Source of the DNA: an uncultured bacterium
Lineage (GTDB): Bacteria > Margulisbacteria > Marinamargulisbacteria > SXXA01
Assembly: GCA_903864835.1 (NCBI GenBank)
Contig: CAIPHK010000029.1
Location: 1-53,200 of the forward strand
Length of the DNA: 53,200 bases
Direction: 5' to 3'
In this document: one piece after another, positions 34,804 to 43,069 of the stretch
Layout: every line of letters starts with the position of its first letter
Numbering within the stretch: position 1 is the stretch's first letter
Notes under the pieces: generated by a model
Databases searched by the model: none
Seen by the model: the letters and a program-made list of their open reading frames with translations, nothing else
Told to the model about the DNA's origin: nothing
Translations under genes and position numbers: made by a program

Positions 34804-35669
34804 TGTTGGACAGACCGATGTATCGTTTCGTAGCGGTGACGACGAATTGTTCCTTAATTCTCCCCACGGCAGCGGGGGAGCTGGAAGCGTATTTAAAGAA
34901 ACTAGATATTTTAAGTGATCGTCAATTTGAAACCACAGACGCGTACGTCGATACGGTGGTGAAGGGAGTCTTCGGTATTCCTCAGTCCCTTTTGCCAAAG
35001 GAAATTCAATCGGTATTAAATTTTGAACCCATTCTTGATCCTAGGGGATATGTCCGGTACCCCTTGTTAACCGACTCAGAGAATAAAATTCAATTTGTTG
35101 CCTTTGCGTTTCAAACCCAGTTGGGTGTAGATACTAATTTATCGACGTTGATTCATGATCATCTTCCGATCGAAGTACCCGTCGCCGAACTCAATCGCGT
35201 ATTAAGCGTGAGCGTTCCGTGGCAGATATCGGGAAATATTCAGTTGCGAGAGGAATATTTTTGTCGGTTGACCGAGGACGCTGAATCCAAGGCGGTGACT
35301 TATGTGAGCTCGGTGAAACGACTTTCTGGGGAGCCGACTATTGATGCCGTTGGAAGCCGGCCTGATGTCCCGGGGATTATTCATCGATTTGTGGTGGATA
35401 AGAAGGAACGGGACTCAGCGGAACAAGGCATCGCGCTGTTGATTCATGCGTATTCTACGGTGGTGGGGCCCAATCGGGTATGTGACTACCGGGAATTAAT
35501 TCAAGATGATGCACGCTTGGCCGAGGTGGTGAGCCGCGCAGGTAGATGCTACCAAATTCCCGATGGAAGGGACTTTGAATTTACCAAAGATCTTATGGTG
35601 TCCGCGACGGATGTAGCGGCGCTACGTCGTGCAGGTCAAGGCGACTTTTCTCGTTATACGCCGGCCTAA
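34800..35669 (+). CDS. Hypothetical protein, 289 residues
   Basis: Overlaps the glycosyltransferase by 4 nt, so probably co-transcribed. Soluble, no signal peptide or membrane segment. It begins MMLDRPMYRFVAVTTNCSLI and has acidic, mixed alpha/beta composition with no motif I can assign. Its last 48 bp overlap the 3' end of alr on the opposite strand, an unusually long convergent overlap. Confidence 0.75.
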   Translation: MMLDRPMYRFVAVTTNCSLILPTAAGELEAYLKKLDILSDRQFETTDAYVDTVVKGVFGIPQSLLPKEIQSVLNFEPILDPRGYVRYPLLTDSENKIQFVAFAFQTQLGVDTNLSTLIHDHLPIEVPVAELNRVLSVSVPWQISGNIQLREEYFCRLTEDAESKAVTYVSSVKRLSGEPTIDAVGSRPDVPGIIHRFVVDKKERDSAEQGIALLIHAYSTVVGPNRVCDYRELIQDDARLAEVVSRAGRCYQIPDGRDFEFTKDLMVSATDVAALRRAGQGDFSRYTPA

Positions 35670-36689
35670 TCCAGTCAATGATTCATACGTAATCCGATGG
35701 GAAGAATCGGCGTACTCTTGCAGCGAAATTGAGTCTGATGCGTCTGTTCCGATTAACGTAAAGGTATCCCCAATCGCGACTGGGAGGTCTCCGATGTCGA
35801 CCATCATCAGGTCCATACATACTGGGGAGATGACGGGACATCGGTGGCCATGAATAAGCACCTCCCCGGAAAATGATCGCGGTACTCCGTCTGCGTACCC
35901 GATGCTCACGGTTGCGATTTGGGTGGCTTTTGACGCAATGTGGCTACCGCCGTAGCTGACGGATTCCCCGGCGGTAATGGGATGGACACGGATGACTCGC
36001 GCGTGGAGCGTCACGATTGATGCATAGCTATCAATACCGACCCGGACCATATCAAAATGGGCCGTTGGGAAAAAATGGGTTCCCGCAGAATTGGCCGCAT
36101 GCCGAATCACATCTTGCGGCAAATTGAGTGAGTCAGTAACGGTTTTGAATTGATGGATTTGATGATTGTTGAGGGGGTGCTCAGGGATATCAGCGCAGGC
36201 AAGATGGGTCATGATCCCAGTTAACTTAAGTGAGGGATTGTCTAAAATACGGGCGACTATAACGGCGGCCTCTGAGGGATCGCAGCCTAATCGATTCATA
36301 CCAGTGTCGATTTTTAGATGAACGTTCGCGACGGTGCCTAGTGCAGTCGCGCGACCACCCAACTCGGTTAAAAAATCGGGGGTATAGCTCACAAAATGGA
36401 GGGTGTGGGAGAGTGCCCGATCGATCTCGTCGGGATCGGGTTCCGATAGAATCAGAATAGGACGTTGGATTTGGTTTTCTCGGAGTTCAATCGCTTCATC
36501 AACCGTGGCGACGCCAAACCAATCGACGAGACCGGCGGCTTCGGCGGCCTGAGCCAAAGGAACTGATCCGAGTCCGTAGCCATTGGCCTTCACCACTGCC
36601 ATTACGAGGGTATGGCGCTGGAGGGACTCTTTTAATGCCGTCCAAAACTCAAGATATTTCGGAATAGAAATGGTACACCAAGCGCGCAT
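35622..36689 (-). CDS. alr: Alanine racemase
   Basis: 355 residues from ATG 36689 (MRAWCTISIPKYLEFWTALK); a longer frame to 36998 runs over the upstream gene and is rejected. AVVKANGYGLGSVPLAQAAE carries the PLP lysine, and VSYGGSHIASKATQIATVSI then GYADGVPRSFSG holds the catalytic Tyr region. KIDTGMNRLG and VCMDLMMVDIGD are also family motifs. It supplies D-alanine for peptidoglycan. Starts 4 bp after the MnmD-like gene. Confidence 0.95.
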   Translation of the reverse strand: MRAWCTISIPKYLEFWTALKESLQRHTLVMAVVKANGYGLGSVPLAQAAEAAGLVDWFGVATVDEAIELRENQIQRPILILSEPDPDEIDRALSHTLHFVSYTPDFLTELGGRATALGTVANVHLKIDTGMNRLGCDPSEAAVIVARILDNPSLKLTGIMTHLACADIPEHPLNNHQIHQFKTVTDSLNLPQDVIRHAANSAGTHFFPTAHFDMVRVGIDSYASIVTLHARVIRVHPITAGESVSYGGSHIASKATQIATVSIGYADGVPRSFSGEVLIHGHRCPVISPVCMDLMMVDIGDLPVAIGDTFTLIGTDASDSISLQEYADSSHRITYESLTGLGRRITRKVALTCTT

Positions 36690-36693
36690 GGCG

Positions 36694-37398
36694 TTACTGT
36701 ACGATTTCAGAATGGGGTTGAGCAAGCCGAGTTGCCCGTAACATTTCTCGTTTACCTGGGGGGCCTGGAAGGCGTTCGATGGCCAATCCAACCGATTGGA
36801 ACAATCGGCGGACGGATCCCTTGGCACAGTATGTAGTAAGGACGGCGTCGTCCGCCATGACGTGGCACAATGGAGTGAGGGTCGCCTCAGTCCAACAGTC
36901 CGGGGAGGTATCCGGTGAGAACGCATCAAACCACACGACATGAATCGGGACCGGCCATTGGACCAAATCGGCGGGGCAGTGGTGTTTGGTAATCGCAAAT
37001 AGGGGGTCCAGTTGAACTAGGGTGTCCCAGTCGGCATTGATGAGTCTCCGATGAAATGAACCCAGTTCCGAGTCGTAGGCCGAGAGGGCGTCCGAATAGT
37101 GATGGGTGGTTTCTTGGGGCAATGGGTGGGTTTCGCAGGTCACCATCGTGATCGGAATTTTATGAAATTGTGCGTATTGCCAGGCCATTGCGGCGTTGAG
37201 TCCGGTCCCGAAACCGATTTCTGCGATCGTGATCTGAGTAGCGGAGGTTTTGGATCGATAATGATCTAGTCCGTTGGCGATGAACACGTGGCGGGTTTCC
37301 TGTGCGGCCCCGTGATGGGAGTGGAATGTTTCGTTTCGGTGGTCGCGAAGGGTGGGGGAACCGTCGGACGTTAGGATGATGTCATAGGCTGGTGTCAT
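36694..37398 (-). CDS. MnmD-type tRNA methyltransferase (DUF752/MnmC N-domain)
   Basis: 234 residues. Family features: LTSDGSPTLRDHRNETFHS, HVFIANGL, IAEIGFGTGLNAAMAWQYA (SAM-binding), VVWFDAFSPDTSPDCWTEAT and LTTYCAKGSVRRLFQSVGLA, LPGPPGKREMLRATR. This is the methyltransferase half of E. coli MnmC as a stand-alone protein, which finishes the mnm5(s2)U34 modification of tRNA; no oxidase half is nearby. Operonic with alr downstream. Confidence 0.9.
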   Translation of the reverse strand: MTPAYDIILTSDGSPTLRDHRNETFHSHHGAAQETRHVFIANGLDHYRSKTSATQITIAEIGFGTGLNAAMAWQYAQFHKIPITMVTCETHPLPQETTHHYSDALSAYDSELGSFHRRLINADWDTLVQLDPLFAITKHHCPADLVQWPVPIHVVWFDAFSPDTSPDCWTEATLTPLCHVMADDAVLTTYCAKGSVRRLFQSVGLAIERLPGPPGKREMLRATRLAQPHSEIVQ

Positions 37399-37481
37399 GA
37401 GGGCAGGGTAGCAAGTTTATTCTTAGGAATGAAATGCTTAGAAAATAGGCGAACCTTACTGTCGTGCTATAAAATGCCATC

Positions 37482-37862
37482 ATGCAAGTTCGAAAAGACG
37501 AAGTTTTGCGGCAATTTCGCTGTACGGGAAGTGGCAACTGTTGTCGGGCATCGGGATATGTCCGTGTCACGGCGCAGGATATAGTCAATATGGCCGATGC
37601 TCTGGGAATTTCGGTGACCGAATTTCTGGACACAATGGTCGTTCGGGTCAACGGATGGGAAATGATCTCGACGCCCAACCACCGGCCGCTGTGTTTTTTG
37701 GATGAGGCCAATCGATGCACGGTGTATAACGAACGACCTTTAGCCTGCCGGACTTACCCCAATTGGCCCGAGATATGGGAGTCTGATGAGGCATTAAAAA
37801 ACGAAGTGACACGGTGTCCCGGGCTTGCGGCAGCAGTGAGGCAAGTGGAGGCATTGAAGTGA
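37482..37862 (+). CDS. YkgJ-family metal-chelating cysteine protein
   Basis: 126 residues. FRCTGSGNCCRASGYVRVT, RPLCFLDEANRCTVYNERPL and ACRTYPNWPE place eight-cysteine-type ligands as in the zinc/iron-chelating YkgJ/UPF0153 family. Function is unknown. Divergent from the MnmD gene across an 83-bp gap with an AT-rich TATAAA at 37468-37473. Overlaps the amidohydrolase start by 4 nt. Confidence 0.85.
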   Translation: MQVRKDEVLRQFRCTGSGNCCRASGYVRVTAQDIVNMADALGISVTEFLDTMVVRVNGWEMISTPNHRPLCFLDEANRCTVYNERPLACRTYPNWPEIWESDEALKNEVTRCPGLAAAVRQVEALK

Positions 37863-39262
37863 AAAAAGCGATTCGATCGCGGTTGACGCGGCTGCTCGAT
37901 TACGGACTGATTGTGGGTCCGCTGCTTATTTTAATTATTGTCGGGGCGTTGGGGGGCTGGTGGTATGTTGCGGCGACTTATGAAATGGTCATTTCCGGGG
38001 GCCGTGTGATTGATCCAGAAACGGGGATGGATCGGGTCATGTCGATCGGGATCAGTCACGGCAAAATTGTGGCATTGTCGGAGTACCCGTTGATCGGTCG
38101 GACGGAGATCCCCGCCAAGGGGAAAATTGTGGGACCGGGATTTATTGATGTATCCGCACATACAATTCGTAAATTTGATCAACAAATGGCGTTGCTGTCA
38201 GGGGTGACCACGGTAATCGATAACTCTGTGGGGACCGGGAATGTGACGGACCTTAAATTTGAAATCGGACGACCGTATGTCAATTTTGGAAGCGGGGTCA
38301 ATGTGGCGGGTTTAAAACCGTCGACGGTGGTCTCTCCGGCCCAATTTTCGACGTGGATGTCCCGAATTGAAACCCAGTTAAAAAAGGGGGGTGGGGCCAT
38401 TATATGGAATGTGCCGCCCGATTTGGCGGGGTTTGAATCGGAATTGATTCCATTGGTGTCGGTGGCGATCAAATATAAAGTCCCATTATCAGTGCGGTTT
38501 TTGGTCGCACGTAGCGGGCCTCAACTCACGGCGGAGGTTCAGCGTTTGATTGATGTGGTCCAAAGTGCCAGTGTGAATATTGTGCTTCAAGAATTATTTC
38601 CAGAGAGTCATATTTTTACACGGTCCGTTCTGGCGCAATTGGCCCGTGCGAATGAGCCGCAGATTTGGTACACATTTAGCCCATATTCTGGGGAAATCAT
38701 CGATTCCAAAAATACACAATATCCGATGGGCGATCTTTGGAGTGCCCACGTACCGATGATCGATTTTGATACGGGAGAACGGGTCCGGGTGGGGAGCCGA
38801 CGACTCCCGCCGACGGTAATTGCGATGGTGACACCGGTGTCGGTGCTCAACGAGGCGGTCTTAGATCCCCAATCGTTGGTGGCATCGGATAGTCAGTTGG
38901 ATTCGTCGGGCAGACTACATCCTCGGTATACCGGGACTTTTTCTCGAATTGTCCGAAAATGGGTGGTGGATACCGGTAAGTTATCGTGGGTGGATGCGTT
39001 TCGGTTAATGAGTGAACGCCCCGCAACCTTATTTTCCCTAACCTATCCCGCCCTGAAATCTAAGGGGCGAATAAGTATTGGTGCCGATGCGGATATTATT
39101 ATTATCGATCCCAAAATGATCGAAGATTGGGGAACCTACCAGCACCCAGTCCAACCGTCACGTGGCGTAATCCATGTGATTGTGAACGGGCGCTGGGTCG
39201 TCAAAAAAGGACAGTTTATGGGGAAGGTGAGGCCGGGGGAGTTTTTGGTGCCGGGGAATTAA
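37859..39262 (+). CDS. Membrane-anchored D-aminoacylase-like amidohydrolase, degenerate site
   Basis: 467 residues from GTG 37859 (GTGA overlap), chosen over an earlier frame inside the previous gene. One N-terminal membrane helix (~17-38), then the fold of N-acyl-D-amino-acid deacylases: VISGGRVIDPETGMDRVMSI, GKIVGPGFIDVSAH, GVTTVIDNSVG, SDSQLDSSGRLHPRYTGTFS and KGRISIGADADIIIIDP. The metal-binding H-x-H is S-A-H (99-101) and the usual Cys after GVTTV is Ser, so normal zinc catalysis is doubtful. Likely faces the periplasm. Confidence 0.8.
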   Translation: MKKAIRSRLTRLLDYGLIVGPLLILIIVGALGGWWYVAATYEMVISGGRVIDPETGMDRVMSIGISHGKIVALSEYPLIGRTEIPAKGKIVGPGFIDVSAHTIRKFDQQMALLSGVTTVIDNSVGTGNVTDLKFEIGRPYVNFGSGVNVAGLKPSTVVSPAQFSTWMSRIETQLKKGGGAIIWNVPPDLAGFESELIPLVSVAIKYKVPLSVRFLVARSGPQLTAEVQRLIDVVQSASVNIVLQELFPESHIFTRSVLAQLARANEPQIWYTFSPYSGEIIDSKNTQYPMGDLWSAHVPMIDFDTGERVRVGSRRLPPTVIAMVTPVSVLNEAVLDPQSLVASDSQLDSSGRLHPRYTGTFSRIVRKWVVDTGKLSWVDAFRLMSERPATLFSLTYPALKSKGRISIGADADIIIIDPKMIEDWGTYQHPVQPSRGVIHVIVNGRWVVKKGQFMGKVRPGEFLVPGN

Positions 39263-41028
39263 TCCACCCGATAAGTAAGCCCTAGAATAAAAGTCCGTCC
39301 GGGTGTGGTGTATCCGCCGGCCTGTTCGTATTGCTTGTCGAAGATGTTGGTGACTGCAAAATACGGTGTCCATTCAGGGCTTCCAATATATCGAACGGTG
39401 ACATCGGTCAGTGCGTATCCAGCTAGAGTGGCGTCAGTAACGTATGGGTTTGGTAGAGCGTCTCTGCGGGAGCCCACCGACTGAAATTGTGCTGACACTG
39501 CGATGACCCGTCCAATGGTATATCCGGCATTCGCAGTCCATTTAAAATCAGGTATACGCGCTTCCCTGCCTAACGACGACGTGCTTGAGTCTGTACGTTC
39601 GTATGTGATTCGTCCAATTCCAGGTATTTCCACTCCGATTTCGGCCCCGCGTACTTTGGTCTGGTCGGCAATATTTCCATAGGTGTAGGTAGTGTATGAA
39701 TAGTCGATTCGATCCTGCACTACAGAGTAAAACGCACTAACGTGACCTTTAATCCACCCCAATGTACCCCATAGTCCCAAATCTCCAGTGGTCGCATTTT
39801 CTGGGGATAATTGTGTCTGCGCGTTGGAATTTTCATACAGTGACGGTGACCGAAAGCCAGAGTTAATATTGGAGCGCACCTGAATCTCAGAGTTTAATGA
39901 TGCAGATACACCCGCACCCGCGACGACACGTAAACGATTTGTATAATCGGATATTAAACGAATGGACTCATTTAACTCAATTTCGCCGAATTTATGAGTG
40001 GAGGCACCATAAATTGCCGCGGTATTTTGTACTCTGAAAGGGGTGTAAGTTGAGCTCCCATTTTCAAGTTGATACTCGATGCCGGTAATGGCGACCGTAT
40101 TGCCTATGTTCCATTGGGCATAGGAATCGATAGTGTGCATTGTGCCTTGATAAAGGGATCCAGAGTAACTGCTGTCGTCACGGGATAGAGTGGATAAATT
40201 ATATTGAATCCCGATTTTTTCGTTGGAACGGGACGCCCACTCCAGTTGATTGCCGTATCTCCCGGTTAATGTCCTTAATCGATCAGTGGCTGCAGCCGAG
40301 TCGATATATGTAAATGTATCGGTTAGCATTGCTTGAGATTTAAATCGAAATTGAGCATCTTCCCATGCCAATGACCCAAATGCATTTGTCGATAGATAAG
40401 GGTCAATGTCGGGCTGAGAGGATGACGTGACTTTTGCAGAATAACGGGTGTCCGACACGGTGTTGAATGCGGATACCCACTGCCACTTTCCTACAGTTTT
40501 ACCTGTTTTAAATCCAATTTGATGATATCCGTCGCTGGTCTTAATTGTCGTTTCTGTTCCATTGGGCGCGACTACAAAATTTAATGCACCTGAAACAGCC
40601 GACGCCCCGAGTAAAGCTCCTTGAGATCCTTCTATGTATTGAATTTCATCAATCGAACTCAAATTTAATCCATCCCAAAACGGGGACCCATTGACACTAA
40701 CCGGATCCTTCATGTCGATCCCGTTGATCAATACTTTGGAGAACCGACTAGGCAATCCCCGAATGAATATGGAGTTTTGATGACCTGTATTCACGGAGTT
40801 GCCGTTGGTAAGCGTATTCATCACATCCCCAATTTCCAACGCCCCCGTTTCCTGAATGGCTTCTTGGGTAATAGATTGAGATTTAAACCCCAACCGAGCC
40901 GCCGGCACATACCACGGATTGGCGGTGACCAAGACGGGTTCCAATATCCTTGGAATTTTAGGCGGGGTTGCGAACAACTGGCTGGCCAAACTGACCGCAA
41001 TAGCGACTAAAGTAACACAACGACCCAT
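39259..41028 (-). CDS. TonB-dependent outer-membrane receptor
   Basis: 589 residues from ATG 41028, preceded by GGAGG; a longer frame to 41067 is possible. Signal peptide MGRCVTLVAIAVSLASQLFA. The plug domain shows EPVLVTANP (TonB box region), GDVMNTLTNGNSVNTGHQNS, IFIRGLPSRFSKVLINGIDM and EIQYIEGSQGALLGASAVSG. The rest is a beta barrel ending TPYFAVTNIFDKQYEQAGGY and GRTFILGLTYRVD. Size and plug resemble BtuB/cobalamin-type or small siderophore receptors; ligand unknown. No tonB or transporter genes nearby. Confidence 0.92.
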   Translation of the reverse strand: MGRCVTLVAIAVSLASQLFATPPKIPRILEPVLVTANPWYVPAARLGFKSQSITQEAIQETGALEIGDVMNTLTNGNSVNTGHQNSIFIRGLPSRFSKVLINGIDMKDPVSVNGSPFWDGLNLSSIDEIQYIEGSQGALLGASAVSGALNFVVAPNGTETTIKTSDGYHQIGFKTGKTVGKWQWVSAFNTVSDTRYSAKVTSSSQPDIDPYLSTNAFGSLAWEDAQFRFKSQAMLTDTFTYIDSAAATDRLRTLTGRYGNQLEWASRSNEKIGIQYNLSTLSRDDSSYSGSLYQGTMHTIDSYAQWNIGNTVAITGIEYQLENGSSTYTPFRVQNTAAIYGASTHKFGEIELNESIRLISDYTNRLRVVAGAGVSASLNSEIQVRSNINSGFRSPSLYENSNAQTQLSPENATTGDLGLWGTLGWIKGHVSAFYSVVQDRIDYSYTTYTYGNIADQTKVRGAEIGVEIPGIGRITYERTDSSTSSLGREARIPDFKWTANAGYTIGRVIAVSAQFQSVGSRRDALPNPYVTDATLAGYALTDVTVRYIGSPEWTPYFAVTNIFDKQYEQAGGYTTPGRTFILGLTYRVD

Positions 41029-41072
41029 AAAATGCCTCCGAAAATAAATGTATTTAGAAGGTATCAACAGGG

Positions 41073-41864
41073 TTAACTTATGGTCAATTCAACCTCGTAA
41101 CCGCTGTGGTTGCGCACATTCAACACCCGGTTGTCGTCGAAGATCAAATACTGTCCTCGGATTCCCATCAATGTTCCCGTGATTGTGGGGAAGTTATCCA
41201 GTTTCGTGGATTTTATCGTATCGGGATATCGGGTAACCGGATATTTAATGGTTTGAATGGTGCCGTCGGTATGGATATAGTTGCGCCATTCGGGGTTTGT
41301 TAATAACTGCGTTTTCTGATGGATATCCGCCAAATCTAACTCGGGATCCAACCCTTTAAGCATTTTTTGCCAGTTGGTTTTGTCACTAAAAAATTGTTTC
41401 ATTTCGACTTCAATAACCCCTGCGAGATACCGATTCGGCGTGGTCGCCAAGACAATTGCAGCACACGCACCTTGATCCATCCATCGGGTCGGAATTTGAG
41501 TTGTCCGCGTGACGCCGACTTTTAATCCGCCGCTGTTGGCCAAATACACACAATGCGGTTGATTGTGGTTACGCTCTTCCCATTCCGGATCACGTCCTTC
41601 GCCGATGTGGGCGCGGCAAAGTTCCGGGCGAATAATACATTCGGCGTTGTCGGGACTATTTTTAAAGCAGGGATAGCAGAATCCCTGGCCAAATAACTTC
41701 GGTACCAATCGATCGCAACTGACGCAGAGGCGACGGCCGGTGTCCTTGATCCGTATCTGGCTCTGACCGGTAACAGCGATGGCGTCTGCTGGGGATCCAA
41801 AAGCGTAGGATACCGCATTGTCTGTGAGAGAGGTGACCATTTTTTTTAGGGTTACAGTTTGCAT
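41073..41864 (-). CDS. DUF2797 family protein
   Basis: 263 residues. LCVSCDRLVPKLFGQGFCYP then CFKNSPDNAECI forms a four-Cys zinc-ribbon-like segment; PELCRAHIGEGRDPEWEERN and HCVYLANSGGLKVGVTR follow, the latter resembling a GIY-YIG-like core; TQIPTRWMDQGA is also typical. The family is uncharacterised. Overlaps the rRNA methyltransferase gene by 13 nt, so the two are co-transcribed. Confidence 0.85.
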   Translation of the reverse strand: MQTVTLKKMVTSLTDNAVSYAFGSPADAIAVTGQSQIRIKDTGRRLCVSCDRLVPKLFGQGFCYPCFKNSPDNAECIIRPELCRAHIGEGRDPEWEERNHNQPHCVYLANSGGLKVGVTRTTQIPTRWMDQGACAAIVLATTPNRYLAGVIEVEMKQFFSDKTNWQKMLKGLDPELDLADIHQKTQLLTNPEWRNYIHTDGTIQTIKYPVTRYPDTIKSTKLDNFPTITGTLMGIRGQYLIFDDNRVLNVRNHSGYEVELTIS

Positions 41865-43039
41865 GTTAATAAACTTACTAATTCGGTATGGATGGTATTT
41901 GGAAACATGTCGAACGGGATCACGGTCTGGAGGGTATATGTATCCGATAACAACCGCGCATCACGCGCAAACGTCTGTGGATTGCAGGAGACATAGATAA
42001 GGCGGGGGATTCTTGCGGCTCGAAGGCCTTCGATTGTTGCGGCAGATAACCCCGTTCGGGGAGGATCGAGGACTGCAAATTGAGGTGAATTTGAAAGTGG
42101 CCAAAGTGAATCAATATCCGTTGATTGGACCGAATAATTCTTGATCCCATTGGTTTTCGCGTTATATTCGGCATCCTCGGCGGACGAGGTATTCAGTTCG
42201 ACCCCTATAACACTATGGCTGAGTTGGGCTAATGGAAGCCCGAAGAGTCCAATGCCGCTAAACAAATCGAGGCCATTTGCGTCGAGAGACGGTCCCGCAA
42301 GTCCGATAACGGTACTGACCAACTCGGGAAGTAGTTGTGTATTGCCTTGAAAAAATGAATGGGGACTAATGCGATAACGGAGGCCGCCCATGGTCTCTGT
42401 CAGAGTTCCATCTCCCCAGATTTCGAACTCGCCAGACGGTGATTCTGCGATGGCGATACAGTGCCCATCCGTTGTGGCGCGAATGGTAACTTGTGACCAG
42501 GTTCCCCCCAAATGGGTGATCCACTCCCGGATTACAGGGATGATCTGTCGAATGGCCGGTTGAACCACCCAACAATCCGACAATGGTTCGAGCATTGCGC
42601 TATGAAACCGATTCATTCCCAGTTGGACCGACTCGCCATCATGAATGACCGATAATTGAATTTTGTTGCGGTACTCCAGTTCCTTGGCGAATCGTATGGC
42701 CTCGATCGTGGGGTGCAGCGACTGCTGATTCAACGCCTCATGAACCCAATGTTCTTTGTTGGTTCGCTGAATTTCTGGAGAAATATGTTGCAATTGGCAT
42801 CCCCCGCAGCGTCCGGCGCTCGGGCAGGGCGGTGTTCGACGGCCCTTGGACGAATAATAAAGATCCTTTAATTTTCCGATGCGATAAGTGGGGGCAGTTT
42901 TGATAATTTGAGCGGAAATTATATCGCCAGGAGCCGCATAAGGAACGTATACTGGACCGTTGGGGGTCTTAAGAATTCCTTTTCCTTTTGCACTGATCGT
43001 GTCAATGTTTCCTTTAACTATCTGTGATCGTTTTGTCAT
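41852..43039 (-). CDS. 23S rRNA uracil-C5 methyltransferase (RlmD/RumA family)
   Basis: 395 residues from ATG 43039; a longer frame to 43078 would overlap the divergent M16 gene start. A TRAM domain (GKGILKTPNGPVYVPYAAPG) comes first, then the Fe-S cluster motif CPSAGRCGGCQLQH, SAM motif LDLFSGIGLFGLPLAQ, FAVLDPPRTGL and YVSCNPQTFARDARLL with the catalytic Cys. It methylates a uracil C5 in rRNA (RlmD or RlmCD type) or possibly tRNA (TrmA-like). Divergent from 43070. Confidence 0.92.
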   Translation of the reverse strand: MTKRSQIVKGNIDTISAKGKGILKTPNGPVYVPYAAPGDIISAQIIKTAPTYRIGKLKDLYYSSKGRRTPPCPSAGRCGGCQLQHISPEIQRTNKEHWVHEALNQQSLHPTIEAIRFAKELEYRNKIQLSVIHDGESVQLGMNRFHSAMLEPLSDCWVVQPAIRQIIPVIREWITHLGGTWSQVTIRATTDGHCIAIAESPSGEFEIWGDGTLTETMGGLRYRISPHSFFQGNTQLLPELVSTVIGLAGPSLDANGLDLFSGIGLFGLPLAQLSHSVIGVELNTSSAEDAEYNAKTNGIKNYSVQSTDIDSLWPLSNSPQFAVLDPPRTGLSAATIEGLRAARIPRLIYVSCNPQTFARDARLLSDTYTLQTVIPFDMFPNTIHTELVSLLTCKL

Positions 43040-43069
43040 TTTATTCAGTATATCGTTTGAGGTAAAAAA

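Noticed and set aside
36690-36998. Longer alanine racemase start at 36998
   Set aside because: That segment is the 3' part of the MnmD-like gene in another frame; homology starts at Met 36689.
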